A stretch of 16,426 nucleotides of DNA from Bacillota bacterium (GCA_019423125.1 JAHZBZ010000022.1:1-16426), one strand, 5' to 3'. Positions 1 through 6,598 are shown, counted from the stretch's first letter. Numbers and translations: made by a program. Notes: generated by a model from the letters alone, not told the origin.

Positions 1-5
1 CGTTC

Positions 6-24
6 AAACGCCTTTCGGCGTTTT
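6..24 (+). terminator. Intrinsic terminator-like hairpin
   Basis: A 7-bp stem (AAACGCC / GGCGTTT) closes a 4-nt loop and runs into a short T tract, followed by a second GGCGTTTT. It probably ends a gene lying to the left of the window. No gene body from that side is visible here. Confidence 0.5.
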
Positions 25-491
25 CTGCGGCGTTTTCTCCCTCTTTGCGCCCTTTTCAGGGGCACACATATTATTTGACGGTCGCAAATTCTCCCTCTTC
101 CCGCAAGCCGTAAGTTTACGGCAAATCGGGGGCAAAAACGAAAAGTGTGATTTTCGTTTTTGCAAATGATTATTTTTCTTCGCGCGTTTCTCGCAAAAGA
201 GATGCTGCGATTCGCTTATGGATATTATTTCTTTTGCCTGCAACATAGACAACCGGATACTCCGCTCATTGAAATTTCAACGAAACATTTACAAACCTTG
301 CAAGTTCATTTGAAAAATGTCATTTCATTCGGCGCAATTTTTTTATGATAAATATGCATTATATACATCATATTGCACAATATATGACAATATATAGTAT
401 ACAGTGTAATATTTTTGCGCTTTGTGGGCATTGATAAAATTTAAAGTTCTTGTTCCGATAATGTTTTTATTTCGATTTCTGTTTTATATCT
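25..491. other. AT-rich gene-free stretch
   Basis: No convincing gene: the open frames here are short, lack ribosome binding sites and resemble nothing I know. Two small dyads are visible, CCGTAA-GT-TTACGG at 109-122 and a 10-bp stem AAAACGAAAA / TTTTCGTTTT around a 6-nt loop at 136-161. From about 340 to 415 the DNA is almost pure A/T with repeated ATAT steps. ATGACA (384-389) and TGTAAT (405-410), 15 bp apart, could be a weak promoter pointing into the repeat array, but the spacing is short. Confidence 0.5.
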
Positions 492-1123
492 GCGAATAAG
501 ACAATGTGCAAGGCGTTATGAAGCAGAAAGCCTATCTATTCGTTGATGCACGAAAATTCACTCTTTCCGCATGAGCCTTGCGGCGTAAAGCAAAAAGCGA
601 ATAAGACAATGTGCAGGGCGTTATGAAGCAGAAAGTCTTCCTATTCATTGATGCACGAAAATTCACTCTTTCCGCATGAACCTTGCGGCGTAAAGCAACA
701 AGCGGATAAGACAATGTGCAAGGGCGTTATGAAGCAGAAATCCTATCTATTCGTTGATGCACGCAAGTTCGCTCTTTCCGCATGAGCCTTGCGGCGTAAA
801 GCAAAATGCGAATAAGACAATGTGCAAGGCGTTATGAAGCAGAAAGTCTTCCTATTCATTGATGCACGAAAATTCGCTCTTTCCGTATAAGCCTTGCGGT
901 GTAAAGCAAAAAAGGGATAAGACGATGTGCAGGGCGTTATGAAGCAGAAAGTCTTCCTATTCATTGATGCACGAAAATTCACTCTTTCCGTATAAGCCTC
1001 GCGGCGTAAAGCAAAAAGCGGATAAGACAATGTGCAAGGCGTTATGAAGCAGAAAGTTTTCCTATTCATTGATGCACGCAAATTCGCTCTTTCCGCATGA
1101 GTCTTGCGGTGTAAAGCAAAATG
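492..1123. repeat. Six tandem copies of a 105-bp repeat
   Basis: The motif ACAATGTGCA (ACGATGTGC in copy 5) recurs at 501, 606, 711, 817, 922 and 1027, giving periods of 105, 105, 106, 105 and 105 bp. The units abut, with no spacers, and differ by scattered substitutions. Each holds a small dyad, CCGCA-N7-TGCGG in the consensus; copies with CCGTA keep pairing through a G-U except one. Because 105 is a multiple of three, the minus strand shows open frames with a 35-residue periodic peptide, but copy 3 has an extra base that breaks the frame, so coding is unlikely. The array ends about 60 bp before the next gene. Its function is unknown. Confidence 0.9.
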
Positions 1124-1158
1124 CGCGGTTTTTCTTTTTCAATCATAAATTAAAAATT

Positions 1159-1172
1159 GCCCGCGCGCGGGC
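1159..1172. promoter_or_regulatory. 14-bp palindrome just before a ribosome binding site
   Basis: GCCCGCGCGCGGGC is a perfect palindrome ending 5 bp before the GGGAGG ribosome binding site of the gene at 1187. It could be a protein site or a weak hairpin affecting translation. No clear promoter was found between the repeat array and this point. Confidence 0.3.
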
Positions 1173-1186
1173 ATAGGGAGGTCGGC

Positions 1187-2110
1187 ATGGACTATGTGAG
1201 AAAATTGTGCATCCTGAAACAGCTTGCGCAGGGCTTTGCCTCGGACGGGCGGACCGTCTCCGCACTGCTCGTCGCGGAGAAGTTCGGCGGGAGGCTCTCG
1301 CTCTCCCTTTCGCTGATCGGGTTCGCGCCCGTCACGCAAGGGCGTTACCGCCTTTTGGTGTGCGACGAAAAAGGCGAGACGCAGGTCTTCGACGTGCCCT
1401 CCCCCGCGGGCGGGAACTTCAAACGCGAATGCGCCTTCGACCTCTCGGGCGGATTCTGCGCCATCGTCTGCCATGTGAACGGGAGCGCAAAGCCCGCCGC
1501 GTTCGGTAAATGCGGAGAAAAGACGTACGACGTCAAGCGGCTGTGCGCCACCCTCGACGAGGCGGAAAAGAAACAGGAGCGCATCGTCTACGACGACGAG
1601 ATCGTCGCGACGGAAAATTACTACGAATTCGAGCGGACGGCGCCCCCTGCGCCCGCCGCGGAGGAAGCGGAGGAAAAAAATGAAAAAGACGCAGAAAAAG
1701 AGCGGGAAACTTGCCCGCAAGATGAAGATGCTCAAGGCGTACGCGGCGGCACAGACACCGCAGACGTCCGAGAAGATGCGCGAACGCGCTACTACGATCA
1801 GGTGAAGGGCGAGCTGGACGCGCTGTTCGAGGCGCACCCCGCCGAGGAGGAACTGCAAAAGCGCATTCCCCTCTCGCGCTGGGCGAAGGTGACCTTCTCG
1901 CGAAACAAGTACTACACCGTCGGCGTGATCAGCGACGAGACGGGCGCGCGCTACATATGCTACGGCGTTCCCGCCGAAAAGCGCGACGCGCCCCCGCCCG
2001 CCCTGAGCGGACTGTGCTCGTTTTTGCCCCTCTCCGTGTTCGAGCCGGACGGCCGCGGCTACTGGATGATGTACCAGGACGCCGTGACGGGAAAGAGCAT
2101 CCGCCGCTGA
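1187..2110 (+). CDS. Conserved-looking hypothetical protein with acidic linker
   Basis: 307 residues, function not recognised. The start is the ATG preceded by GGGAGG at a good distance; an in-frame ATG ten codons upstream has no ribosome binding site. Three parts are visible: an N-terminal globular region (about 1-150) rich in beta-strand-like segments; a low-complexity linker (about 150-195) of Pro, Ala, Glu and Lys, very acidic; and a C-terminal domain (about 195-307) opening with a helical YYDQVKGELDALFEAHP segment and carrying aromatic/Gly motifs such as NKYYTVGVISDETG, RYICYGVP and GYWMMYQD. There is no signal peptide or membrane segment, so it is probably cytoplasmic. The C-terminal block resembles hypothetical proteins I recall from Clostridia, but I cannot name the family. 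It stands alone, and no plus-strand terminator follows; the hairpin after it has its U tract on the other strand. Confidence 0.85.
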   Translation: MDYVRKLCILKQLAQGFASDGRTVSALLVAEKFGGRLSLSLSLIGFAPVTQGRYRLLVCDEKGETQVFDVPSPAGGNFKRECAFDLSGGFCAIVCHVNGSAKPAAFGKCGEKTYDVKRLCATLDEAEKKQERIVYDDEIVATENYYEFERTAPPAPAAEEAEEKNEKDAEKERETCPQDEDAQGVRGGTDTADVREDARTRYYDQVKGELDALFEAHPAEEELQKRIPLSRWAKVTFSRNKYYTVGVISDETGARYICYGVPAEKRDAPPPALSGLCSFLPLSVFEPDGRGYWMMYQDAVTGKSIRR

Positions 2111-2141
2111 CCCTTTGTGTCGGGCGCATCCCCGCCCCCGC

Positions 2142-2173
2142 AAAAAATACCCCCGCGCGGGAAGGCACGGGGG
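2142..2173 (-). terminator. Terminator of the candidate small RNA
   Basis: Read on the minus strand, CCCCCGTGC and GCGCGGGGG form a 9-bp stem with one G-U pair around a 6-nt loop, followed by TATTTTTT. On the plus strand no T run follows, so it acts leftward only. Confidence 0.75.
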
Positions 2174-2231
2174 GGACGAGGGGGACAGGGGGTTTTTTCC
2201 TGTCCTTATCTGTATGATCTTTCTTTCTCGT
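2142..2231 (-). ncRNA. Candidate small RNA, about 90 nt, C-rich
   Basis: A perfect sigma-A promoter (2238-2266) places a start near A2231, and a strong intrinsic terminator ends near 2142. No reading frame with a ribosome binding site fits between. The predicted RNA folds well: its first five bases ACGAG (2231-2227) pair with CUCGU (2180-2176), enclosing a 7-bp hairpin GGACAGG / CCUGUCC (2205-2199 with 2189-2183). Between this and the terminator stem lies an unpaired C-rich stretch with repeated UCCCC, the type of motif several Gram-positive small RNAs use to bind Shine-Dalgarno sequences (known for RsaE-like RNAs; its use here is inference). It lies between two plus-strand genes and stops about 30 bp short of the upstream gene. 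No known family was recognised. Confidence 0.6.
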
Positions 2232-2237
2232 ACGTTT

Positions 2238-2266
2238 ATTATATTATAGAAAATTCTATATGTCAA
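2238..2266 (-). promoter_or_regulatory. Perfect-consensus promoter firing leftward
   Basis: Minus-strand TTGACA (2266-2261), 17-bp spacer and TATAAT (2243-2238) match the sigma-A consensus at all twelve positions with ideal spacing. It points away from the XRE gene, toward the small RNA candidate. Confidence 0.8.
2245..2260. promoter_or_regulatory. Operator-like dyad O1
   Basis: TATAGAA-AA-TTCTATA is a perfect 7-bp-arm dyad lying inside the 17-bp spacer of the leftward promoter. A protein bound here would block RNA polymerase. The adjacent XRE repressor is the obvious candidate (inference). Confidence 0.6.
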
Positions 2267-2276
2267 GCAAAAAAAA

Positions 2277-2289
2277 AGAAGGTTCTATA
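2277..2289. promoter_or_regulatory. Operator-like dyad O2
   Basis: AGAA-GG-TTCT followed by ATA repeats the core of O1 (AGAA-AA-TTCT), centred 29 bp away. It overlaps the -10 box of the XRE gene, so it fits autorepression. Confidence 0.5.
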
Positions 2290-2293
2290 TAAT
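2288..2293 (+). promoter_or_regulatory. -10 box of the XRE gene, implying a leaderless message
   Basis: TATAAT ends 6 bp before the ATG at 2300, so transcription would start at or next to the start codon. No TTGACA-like -35 element lies 16-18 bp upstream. AGAAGG at 2277-2282 is too far from the ATG for a normal ribosome binding site and lies upstream of the expected transcript start. Confidence 0.5.
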
Positions 2294-2299
2294 CGGCTT

Positions 2300-2497
2300 A
2301 TGGAATTTCGAGAGATCTTGGCAGAATTTTTACAGCTCCATTCGATGACACAGACGGAATTTGCGCGCCGCGTGGGGGTGCGGCAGAGCCAGGTGAGCGA
2401 GTGGCTCTGCGGAAAGGCAAAGCCCGGTTACGACACGATGCGGCAGATCATCTGCGCATTTGAACTGCCCGCCTCCTATTGGATGGGGACGGATTGA
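2300..2497 (+). CDS. Small XRE-family DNA-binding protein
   Basis: 65 residues, essentially one helix-turn-helix domain of the XRE/Cro-C1 type. The segment from about residue 16 to 56 reads MTQTEFARRVGVRQSQVSEW followed by LCGKAKPGYDTMRQIICAFELP, matching the five-helix XRE pattern with SQVSEW as recognition helix. There is no second domain for ligand binding or dimerisation. The ATG at 2300 is preferred because a consensus -10 box sits just upstream; longer in-frame versions would run through the divergent promoter. It is probably a repressor of its own gene and of the leftward small RNA promoter, since both carry the same AGAA-N2-TTCT dyad. A strong terminator follows at 2590, so it is probably monocistronic. 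The family call is firm; the targets are inferred. Confidence 0.85.
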   Translation: MEFREILAEFLQLHSMTQTEFARRVGVRQSQVSEWLCGKAKPGYDTMRQIICAFELPASYWMGTD

Positions 2498-2589
2498 TCT
2501 TCCGGAAGGAGGGAGATCGGGAAGGGAGAAAACCGCGCGCAGATCCGCGCGCGGCCTGTATCTTATACTCTTTTTTCGGCAAATTGAAA

Positions 2590-2629
2590 GGATGCGCGGC
2601 CGTGAAACGGGCGCGCATCCCCTTTTTTT
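2590..2629 (+). terminator. Intrinsic terminator after the XRE gene
   Basis: A 9-bp stem GGATGCGCG / CGCGCATCC holds a 13-nt loop that can itself pair (CCG / CGG), followed by CC and seven T. It lies 92 bp past the XRE stop codon. Confidence 0.75.
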
Positions 2630-2652
2630 ACCGCGCGTGCGGCACGGTACAG

Positions 2653-2698
2653 ACGCAGGGGCGCAGGGCAGTTTGCCCTGCGCCCCTGCGTTATTTTT
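2653..2698. terminator. Long perfect hairpin between converging genes
   Basis: Arms of 18 bp (2653-2670 and 2674-2691) pair perfectly around a 3-nt loop and run into TATTTTTCT on the plus strand. It is a second plus-strand terminator and may also limit minus-strand transcripts leaving alaS, though that side lacks a T run. Confidence 0.65.
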
Positions 2699-2707
2699 CT
2701 GCCGCGC

Positions 2708-4534
2708 TCATTCGAGGACGGCCTTGATCCTGCGGATGCCGCTCGCGCTGGACTGCTCCTTGACGATGCGGAAATGCCCCAGCTCGCCCGTGCGCTGAGC
2801 GTGCGGGCCGCCGCACATCTCGCGCGAGAAGTCGCCGATGGAATAGGTCTTGACGACGTCGCCGTACTTGCTGTCGAACACGCCGACGATGCCCTCCGCG
2901 CGCGCCCTGTCATAGGGCATCTCCTCGAACACGACGGGAATGTCCTCTTTAATCTTCTCGTTGACGAGCGCCTCGACCGCGCGGATCTCCTCTTCCGTCA
3001 TGGGACGGGCGAAGTTGAAGTCGAAGCGAAGGCGTTCGGGCGTGATGTTGCTGCCCTTCTGGTTGACGTCGGGCGAGAGTACCGCCTTGAGCGCCGCGTT
3101 GAGAAGGTGGGTCGCGGTGTGCAGGCGGGTGGTCGCCGTGCCCGTGTCCGAAAGGCCGCCCTTGAACTGCCCTTCCTGCACCGCATGGCTCTTCTCCTGG
3201 TGCTCTTTGAACGCCGCACGGAAGCCCTCTTCGTCCACGCCGAAGCCGCGCTCGTTCGCCATCTCGACGGTCAGCTCGAGCGGGAAGCCGTAAGTGTCGT
3301 ACAGCTTGAATGCCGCCTTGCCGCCGATGGTCGTCTCGGGGACATAGTCCGCGTTCTGTTTGGACATGAACTCGTTTTTGCGCGCGATGCCCGCGAGCGT
3401 CTTTTCAAACTCCTTCATGCCCTTTTCCAGCGTCGCCTCGAAGCGCGCCGTCTCGCGGCCGATCTCGGAGAGGATGTACTCCTCTTTCTCGGGCAGGAGC
3501 GGATACGCCTCGCCGTACACCTCTTCGATGAAGATCTTTGCGACCGCGATCATCTCCGCGCTGTCCACGCCGAGGGCCTTGCAATAGCGGATGGCGCGGC
3601 GCATCAGCCTGCGCAGGATGTAGCCCGCGCCCGTATTGGAGGGCAGGATGCCGTTGACGTCGCCGATCAGCATGACCGTCGTGCGGGTGTGGTCGGCGAT
3701 GATGCGCATCGCCTTGCGCGCCTCGCCGCCGTCGTCGTAGCGCTTGCCCGAAGCCTTTTCGAGGTGCGCAATCGCGCCGCTGAACAGGTCGGTCTTGTAG
3801 CCGTCCGTCAGGCCGTTGAGGAAGGCGAGCATGCGGTCAAGCCCGAAGCCCGTGTCCACGTTCTTGTTTTCCAGCGGGACGTAGCCGTCCTTGGTCTTCT
3901 TGTACTGCATGTACACGTCGTTGCCGATCTCGACGTATCTGCCGCACGGGCAGTTGATGTCGCAGGGCGTTCTGCCGCACTCCTCGTCCGTGAGCGGGTA
4001 GAACCACTCGTTGTCGGGGCCGCAGGGCGTGCCTTCGGTGCCCTCGAGCTCCCACCAGTTGTTGGACTTGTCCAAATAGAAGATGTGCTCCTTTTTGATG
4101 CCGAGCTGCTGCAGGAGCGCGGCGGTCTCGTCATCGCGCGGGGCGCTCTCATTGCCCGCAAAGACGGTGGAGCAGATCTTGTCCGCGTCCAGGCCGAACA
4201 CCTTCGTGAGCAGTTCGAAGGACCACGCCGTCTTCTCCTTTTTGAAGTAATCGCCCAGCGACCAGTTGCCCATCATCTCGAAGAAGGTGAAGTGGGTGGA
4301 ATCGCCGACCGAATCGATGTCGACGGTGCGCACGCATCCCTGCACGTTGCACAGGCGCTTGCCTGCGGGGTGCGGCATGCCCAGAAGATAGGGCATGAGC
4401 GGCTGCATCCCCGCCACGTTGAACATGACGCCCGTCGTGCCGTCGCCGATCAGCGAAACCGCGCCGATGTTGACGTGACCTTTGCCCTCGTAAAAGGACA
4501 GCCATTTGTTGCGTAATTCCTTGGATGTGATCAT
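2708..4534 (-). CDS. alaS: Alanine--tRNA ligase, short form
   Basis: 608 residues against about 875 for the common bacterial enzyme. It charges tRNA-Ala with alanine in the cytoplasm. The class II catalytic core is present: an N-terminal KWLSFYEGKGH segment, FTFFEMMGNWSLGDYFK (about 83-99) and motif 3 VDTGFGLDRM (about 226-235, Asp where Glu is usual). A Cys-rich insert (GRTPCDINCPCGRY, 187-200) may bind metal. The editing site that clears Ser-tRNA-Ala is intact: HTATH (472-476) and CGGPH (574-578). Missing are the beta-barrel segment normally before HTATH (no TPFYAESGGQ-like stretch) and the whole C-terminal DHHA1/C-Ala region; the protein stops after SASGIRRIKAVLE. The natural stop and intact motifs argue against decay. 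It lies 32 bp after cysE on the same strand with no terminator between, so co-transcription is likely. The start ATG has AGAGG upstream. Whether a full-length copy exists elsewhere is unknown. Confidence 0.93.
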   Translation of the reverse strand: MITSKELRNKWLSFYEGKGHVNIGAVSLIGDGTTGVMFNVAGMQPLMPYLLGMPHPAGKRLCNVQGCVRTVDIDSVGDSTHFTFFEMMGNWSLGDYFKKEKTAWSFELLTKVFGLDADKICSTVFAGNESAPRDDETAALLQQLGIKKEHIFYLDKSNNWWELEGTEGTPCGPDNEWFYPLTDEECGRTPCDINCPCGRYVEIGNDVYMQYKKTKDGYVPLENKNVDTGFGLDRMLAFLNGLTDGYKTDLFSGAIAHLEKASGKRYDDGGEARKAMRIIADHTRTTVMLIGDVNGILPSNTGAGYILRRLMRRAIRYCKALGVDSAEMIAVAKIFIEEVYGEAYPLLPEKEEYILSEIGRETARFEATLEKGMKEFEKTLAGIARKNEFMSKQNADYVPETTIGGKAAFKLYDTYGFPLELTVEMANERGFGVDEEGFRAAFKEHQEKSHAVQEGQFKGGLSDTGTATTRLHTATHLLNAALKAVLSPDVNQKGSNITPERLRFDFNFARPMTEEEIRAVEALVNEKIKEDIPVVFEEMPYDRARAEGIVGVFDSKYGDVVKTYSIGDFSREMCGGPHAQRTGELGHFRIVKEQSSASGIRRIKAVLE

Positions 4535-4566
4535 GATACTCTATGCCTCTGAAAATTTTTCTCTCG

Positions 4567-5310
4567 TCAGTTTGTTTCCCCTTCCGCGGCGGGCGTGCCT
4601 TCGCCCTTCCCCGCTTCGGGTGCGGGCGCGTTCTCTTCGGGGGGAACGGGGAACAGCTCCTCCTGCGTGCACTCGAATTTTTCGCCCGTGAGCTTTTCCA
4701 GCGCCGCCTCCAGCTTGTGCAGGCGGCATTTGAGCGCGCGGATCTCCTCCGCGTTGGGGTCGCACTTCTCCTGCAAAAGGTCGGGCTTTTCGCCGCGGAT
4801 GCGCACCACGCGCGCGGGGACGCCCACGACCGTCGCGTGCGGCGGGACCTCTTTGAGCACGACCGCGCCCGCGCCGATGCGCGCGCCTTCGCCGACGGTG
4901 AACCCGCCCAAAACCTTCGCGCCCGAGGAGATCACGACGTCTTTTTCGATGGTCGGATGACGCTTGCCCTTTTCCTTGCCCGTGCCGCCCAGCGTGACGC
5001 CCTGGTAGATGACGACGCCCGTTGCGACTTCCGCCGTCTCGCCGATGACAACGCCCATGCCGTGATCGATGAACACGCCCGGCGCGATCTTCGCCGCGGG
5101 GTGGATCTCGATGCCCGTCAGAAATTTCGCGAACTGCGAGACCATGCGCGCGAGGAGTTTTAAGTGCATCCTGTACAGCCTGTTCGCAAAGCGGTGCCAG
5201 CTCAGCGCGTGCACGCCCGAATAGGTCAGCCAGATCTCGAATTTATTGCGCGCGGCGGGGTCGTTGCGCTTCGCCGCGTTGATGTCTTCCCGCAGACGTT
5301 TGAAGAACAT
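4567..5310 (-). CDS. cysE: Serine O-acetyltransferase
   Basis: 247 residues. It acetylates serine with acetyl-CoA to O-acetylserine, the first step of cysteine synthesis, in the cytoplasm. The sequence follows the short Gram-positive CysE type (about 217 residues in Bacillus, recalled): N-terminal helices with TYSGVHALSWHR (29-40), then the left-handed beta helix with GIEIHPAAKI, the IDHGMGVVIGET motif (81-92), QGVTLGGTGKEKGKRHPTI (103-121) and the closing VVGVPARVVR. After about residue 170 comes a helical segment and then a Pro/Ala/Glu-rich tail of about 40 residues, low in complexity and longer than usual. The ATG has GGAGGG at ideal spacing. The gene heads a unit with alaS. Its partner cysK lies about 2 kb away in the same orientation but under its own promoter. 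Confidence 0.95.
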   Translation of the reverse strand: MFFKRLREDINAAKRNDPAARNKFEIWLTYSGVHALSWHRFANRLYRMHLKLLARMVSQFAKFLTGIEIHPAAKIAPGVFIDHGMGVVIGETAEVATGVVIYQGVTLGGTGKEKGKRHPTIEKDVVISSGAKVLGGFTVGEGARIGAGAVVLKEVPPHATVVGVPARVVRIRGEKPDLLQEKCDPNAEEIRALKCRLHKLEAALEKLTGEKFECTQEELFPVPPEENAPAPEAGKGEGTPAAEGETN

Positions 5311-5465
5311 GTTTCCCTCCTGTTCCGCCGCCGTGTGCGGCGTTTTTGCGCATCCTGCGCTCTAACCATTGTATGCGCCGACGCGGACGCGGGTCACTTT
5401 GCGGCAGCAAAAGACAGCGGGCGGCCCCCCGCCTCCGCGCCCCGCGCGGCGGCTTTTTCTGCGAC
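5311..5465 (-). other. Long GC-rich 5' leader of cysE
   Basis: From the promoter at 5472-5499 the cysE message would have an untranslated leader of about 155 nt. It is strongly self-complementary, with runs of GCCGCC, GGCGGGGGG and GCCGCACACGGCGGC. It could hold a regulatory structure. I found no clear T-box sequence (TGGTACCGCG-like) and recognise no riboswitch. Confidence 0.35.
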
Positions 5466-5471
5466 ACTATT

Positions 5472-5499
5472 ATTATACATGATTTCCTCAAAAACTCAA
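5472..5499 (-). promoter_or_regulatory. Promoter of cysE-alaS
   Basis: Minus-strand TTGAGT (5499-5494), 16-bp spacer, TATAAT (5477-5472). Confidence 0.6.
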
Positions 5500-5539
5500 T
5501 TTATTTTTCGGACCCCGTAAAAAATTTTTTTGTAAAAAT

Positions 5540-5552
5540 TGAAAAACTTTCA
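5540..5552. promoter_or_regulatory. Candidate DeoR-type operator
   Basis: TGAAA-AAC-TTTCA is a 5-bp-arm dyad between the divergent cysE and DeoR-family promoters. Members of the DeoR/GlpR/AgaR group often bind sites with TTTCA or TTTCG half sites (established for the family). Autoregulation, and possibly an effect on cysE, is inference. Confidence 0.35.
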
Positions 5553-5570
5553 CAAATATTGATAAAATCG

Positions 5571-5599
5571 TTGCGCAGCCTTGTTAAATATGTTATAAT
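5571..5599 (+). promoter_or_regulatory. Promoter of the DeoR-family gene
   Basis: TTGCGC (5571-5576), 17-bp spacer, TATAAT (5594-5599). Transcription would begin near 5606, downstream of the in-frame ATG at 5598, which therefore cannot serve as the start from this promoter. Confidence 0.6.
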
Positions 5600-5645
5600 G
5601 TTCAAAGACAACAAGTCCTTGCAAAATTCACACAAGGAGGAAGGC

Positions 5646-6407
5646 ATTACGAAACGCACAAGAATCGAGGAGATCGCGCTCCTGATCGAAAAAAACGGCA
5701 AAATGAGCCTCGAAGAGCTCGCGGTGCAATTCCCTGACGTGTCCGACATGACGCTCCGCCGCGACCTGCTCGAACTGGAAAAGGAAAACAAGGTCATCCG
5801 CATCCGCGGCGGCGCGATGTCCGTGCTCGAAGTACAAAAGCGCTCGGGCGAGGCGTACGCGCAGAAATCGACCATCAATACCGATGCCAAGAAGGTGATC
5901 GCGAAAAAAGCGGTCTCCCTCATCGACGAAGGGGTGAGCCTCTTCCTCGACGGCGGCACCACCGCACTCTATCTCGCCAAGGAACTGCCCGACCGTCCCT
6001 GCCACGTGTTCACCAACGGGCTCGCGGTCGCGGAGGAGCTCTCGCACAAGAAGCAGCCCGAAGTCGTGCTCGTGGGCGGCACACTCATCAAGGAGAACCT
6101 CTCCACCGCCTCCCCCTACACCAAGGTGTTCCTCGAAAACACGAATTTCGAGCTCGCCATCATCTCGGCGTCCGCATTCTCCTTCGAACAGGGCTTTTCC
6201 TGCATCTCGCAGGTGGAGTCCGACCTGCTCAAATTCATCCTCGCGCGCGCGAAGATGGTGTACATGATGCTGGATACCTCCAAGATCGGCAAGATCATGC
6301 CCTACACCTTCGCCTCGCCCGAGAACATCGACGTGCTCATCACCGACGACAACTTCCCGCCCAGCGTCAAGGAACGGTTCGAGGAAAAGAACATCGTCGT
6401 CATCTGA
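5646..6407 (+). CDS. DeoR-family transcriptional regulator, apparent AUU start
   Basis: 253 residues, the usual DeoR-family length. The N-terminal winged helix-turn-helix (about 1-58) carries MSLEELAVQFPDVSDMTLRR and closes with the typical RIRGGA. The C-terminal sugar-phosphate-sensing domain shows LFLDGGTTALYLAKEL, a GGTLIKENLS segment and a final ITDDNF region. It is probably a cytoplasmic repressor responding to a phosphorylated sugar or related metabolite; no sugar operon is adjacent, so the target is unknown. AAGGAGG at 5634-5640 is followed 5 nt later by ATT (5646), giving (M)TKRTRIEEI, a normal DeoR beginning. ATG 5598 is in frame but lacks a ribosome binding site and overlaps the -10 box. 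ACG 5649 is a poorer alternative. The gene is transcribed alone, divergently from cysE, and ends in a terminator cluster. Confidence 0.9.
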   Translation: MTKRTRIEEIALLIEKNGKMSLEELAVQFPDVSDMTLRRDLLELEKENKVIRIRGGAMSVLEVQKRSGEAYAQKSTINTDAKKVIAKKAVSLIDEGVSLFLDGGTTALYLAKELPDRPCHVFTNGLAVAEELSHKKQPEVVLVGGTLIKENLSTASPYTKVFLENTNFELAIISASAFSFEQGFSCISQVESDLLKFILARAKMVYMMLDTSKIGKIMPYTFASPENIDVLITDDNFPPSVKERFEEKNIVVI

Positions 6408-6430
6408 GCGAAAGTTTTATCGCCGAACAA

Positions 6431-6570
6431 AAAGCCGAAGCCCTGCCCCGCAGGGCTTTTTCTCTGCCCGAAGCATACGAAAATCCGAAGTCCTGCCCCG
6501 CAGGGCTTTCTCTTTGCCCGAAGCATACGAAAAGCCGAAGCCCTGCCCCGCAGGGCTTTCTCTTTGCCCG
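6431..6570 (+). repeat. Three 50-bp tandem repeats, each a terminator-like hairpin
   Basis: Copies begin at 6431, 6481 and 6531 (the last is cut at 40 bp). Each holds an 8-9-bp stem AGCCCTGC / GCAGGGCT around CCC, followed by a T-rich run; copy 2 replaces a C by T and keeps pairing as G-U. The first hairpin starts about 30 bp after the DeoR-family stop codon, so the array is a triple terminator for it. Confidence 0.85.
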
Positions 6571-6598
6571 CCGTCCCGACGGGACGGCGGGCAAAGAG
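6560..6598. repeat. 39-bp perfect palindrome
   Basis: Two 19-nt arms (CTCTTTGCCCGCCGTCCCG and its complement) meet at a single central A. The left arm begins inside the third 50-bp repeat. The tiny loop favours a cruciform or a protein site rather than a normal terminator. Confidence 0.8.

Noticed and set aside
532..1081. Minus-strand open frames with a 35-residue periodic peptide across the repeat array
   Set aside because: They exist because the repeat length is a multiple of three. A 1-bp insertion in copy 3 breaks the frame, and no ribosome binding site is present.
492..1123. CRISPR array
   Set aside because: The units are contiguous 105-bp copies without unique spacers, and no cas gene is near.
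1139..2266. 375-residue minus-strand open frame
   Set aside because: It is antisense to the well-supported plus-strand gene at 1187-2110, has a low-complexity Arg/Ala/Gly composition and begins inside a promoter.
5311..5465. T-box leader in front of cysE
   Set aside because: A GTGACCCGCG stretch is only vaguely like the antiterminator sequence, and no specifier or full T-box could be found.
5598..5600. ATG as the start of the DeoR-family gene
   Set aside because: It overlaps the -10 box, lies upstream of the expected transcript start and has no ribosome binding site.
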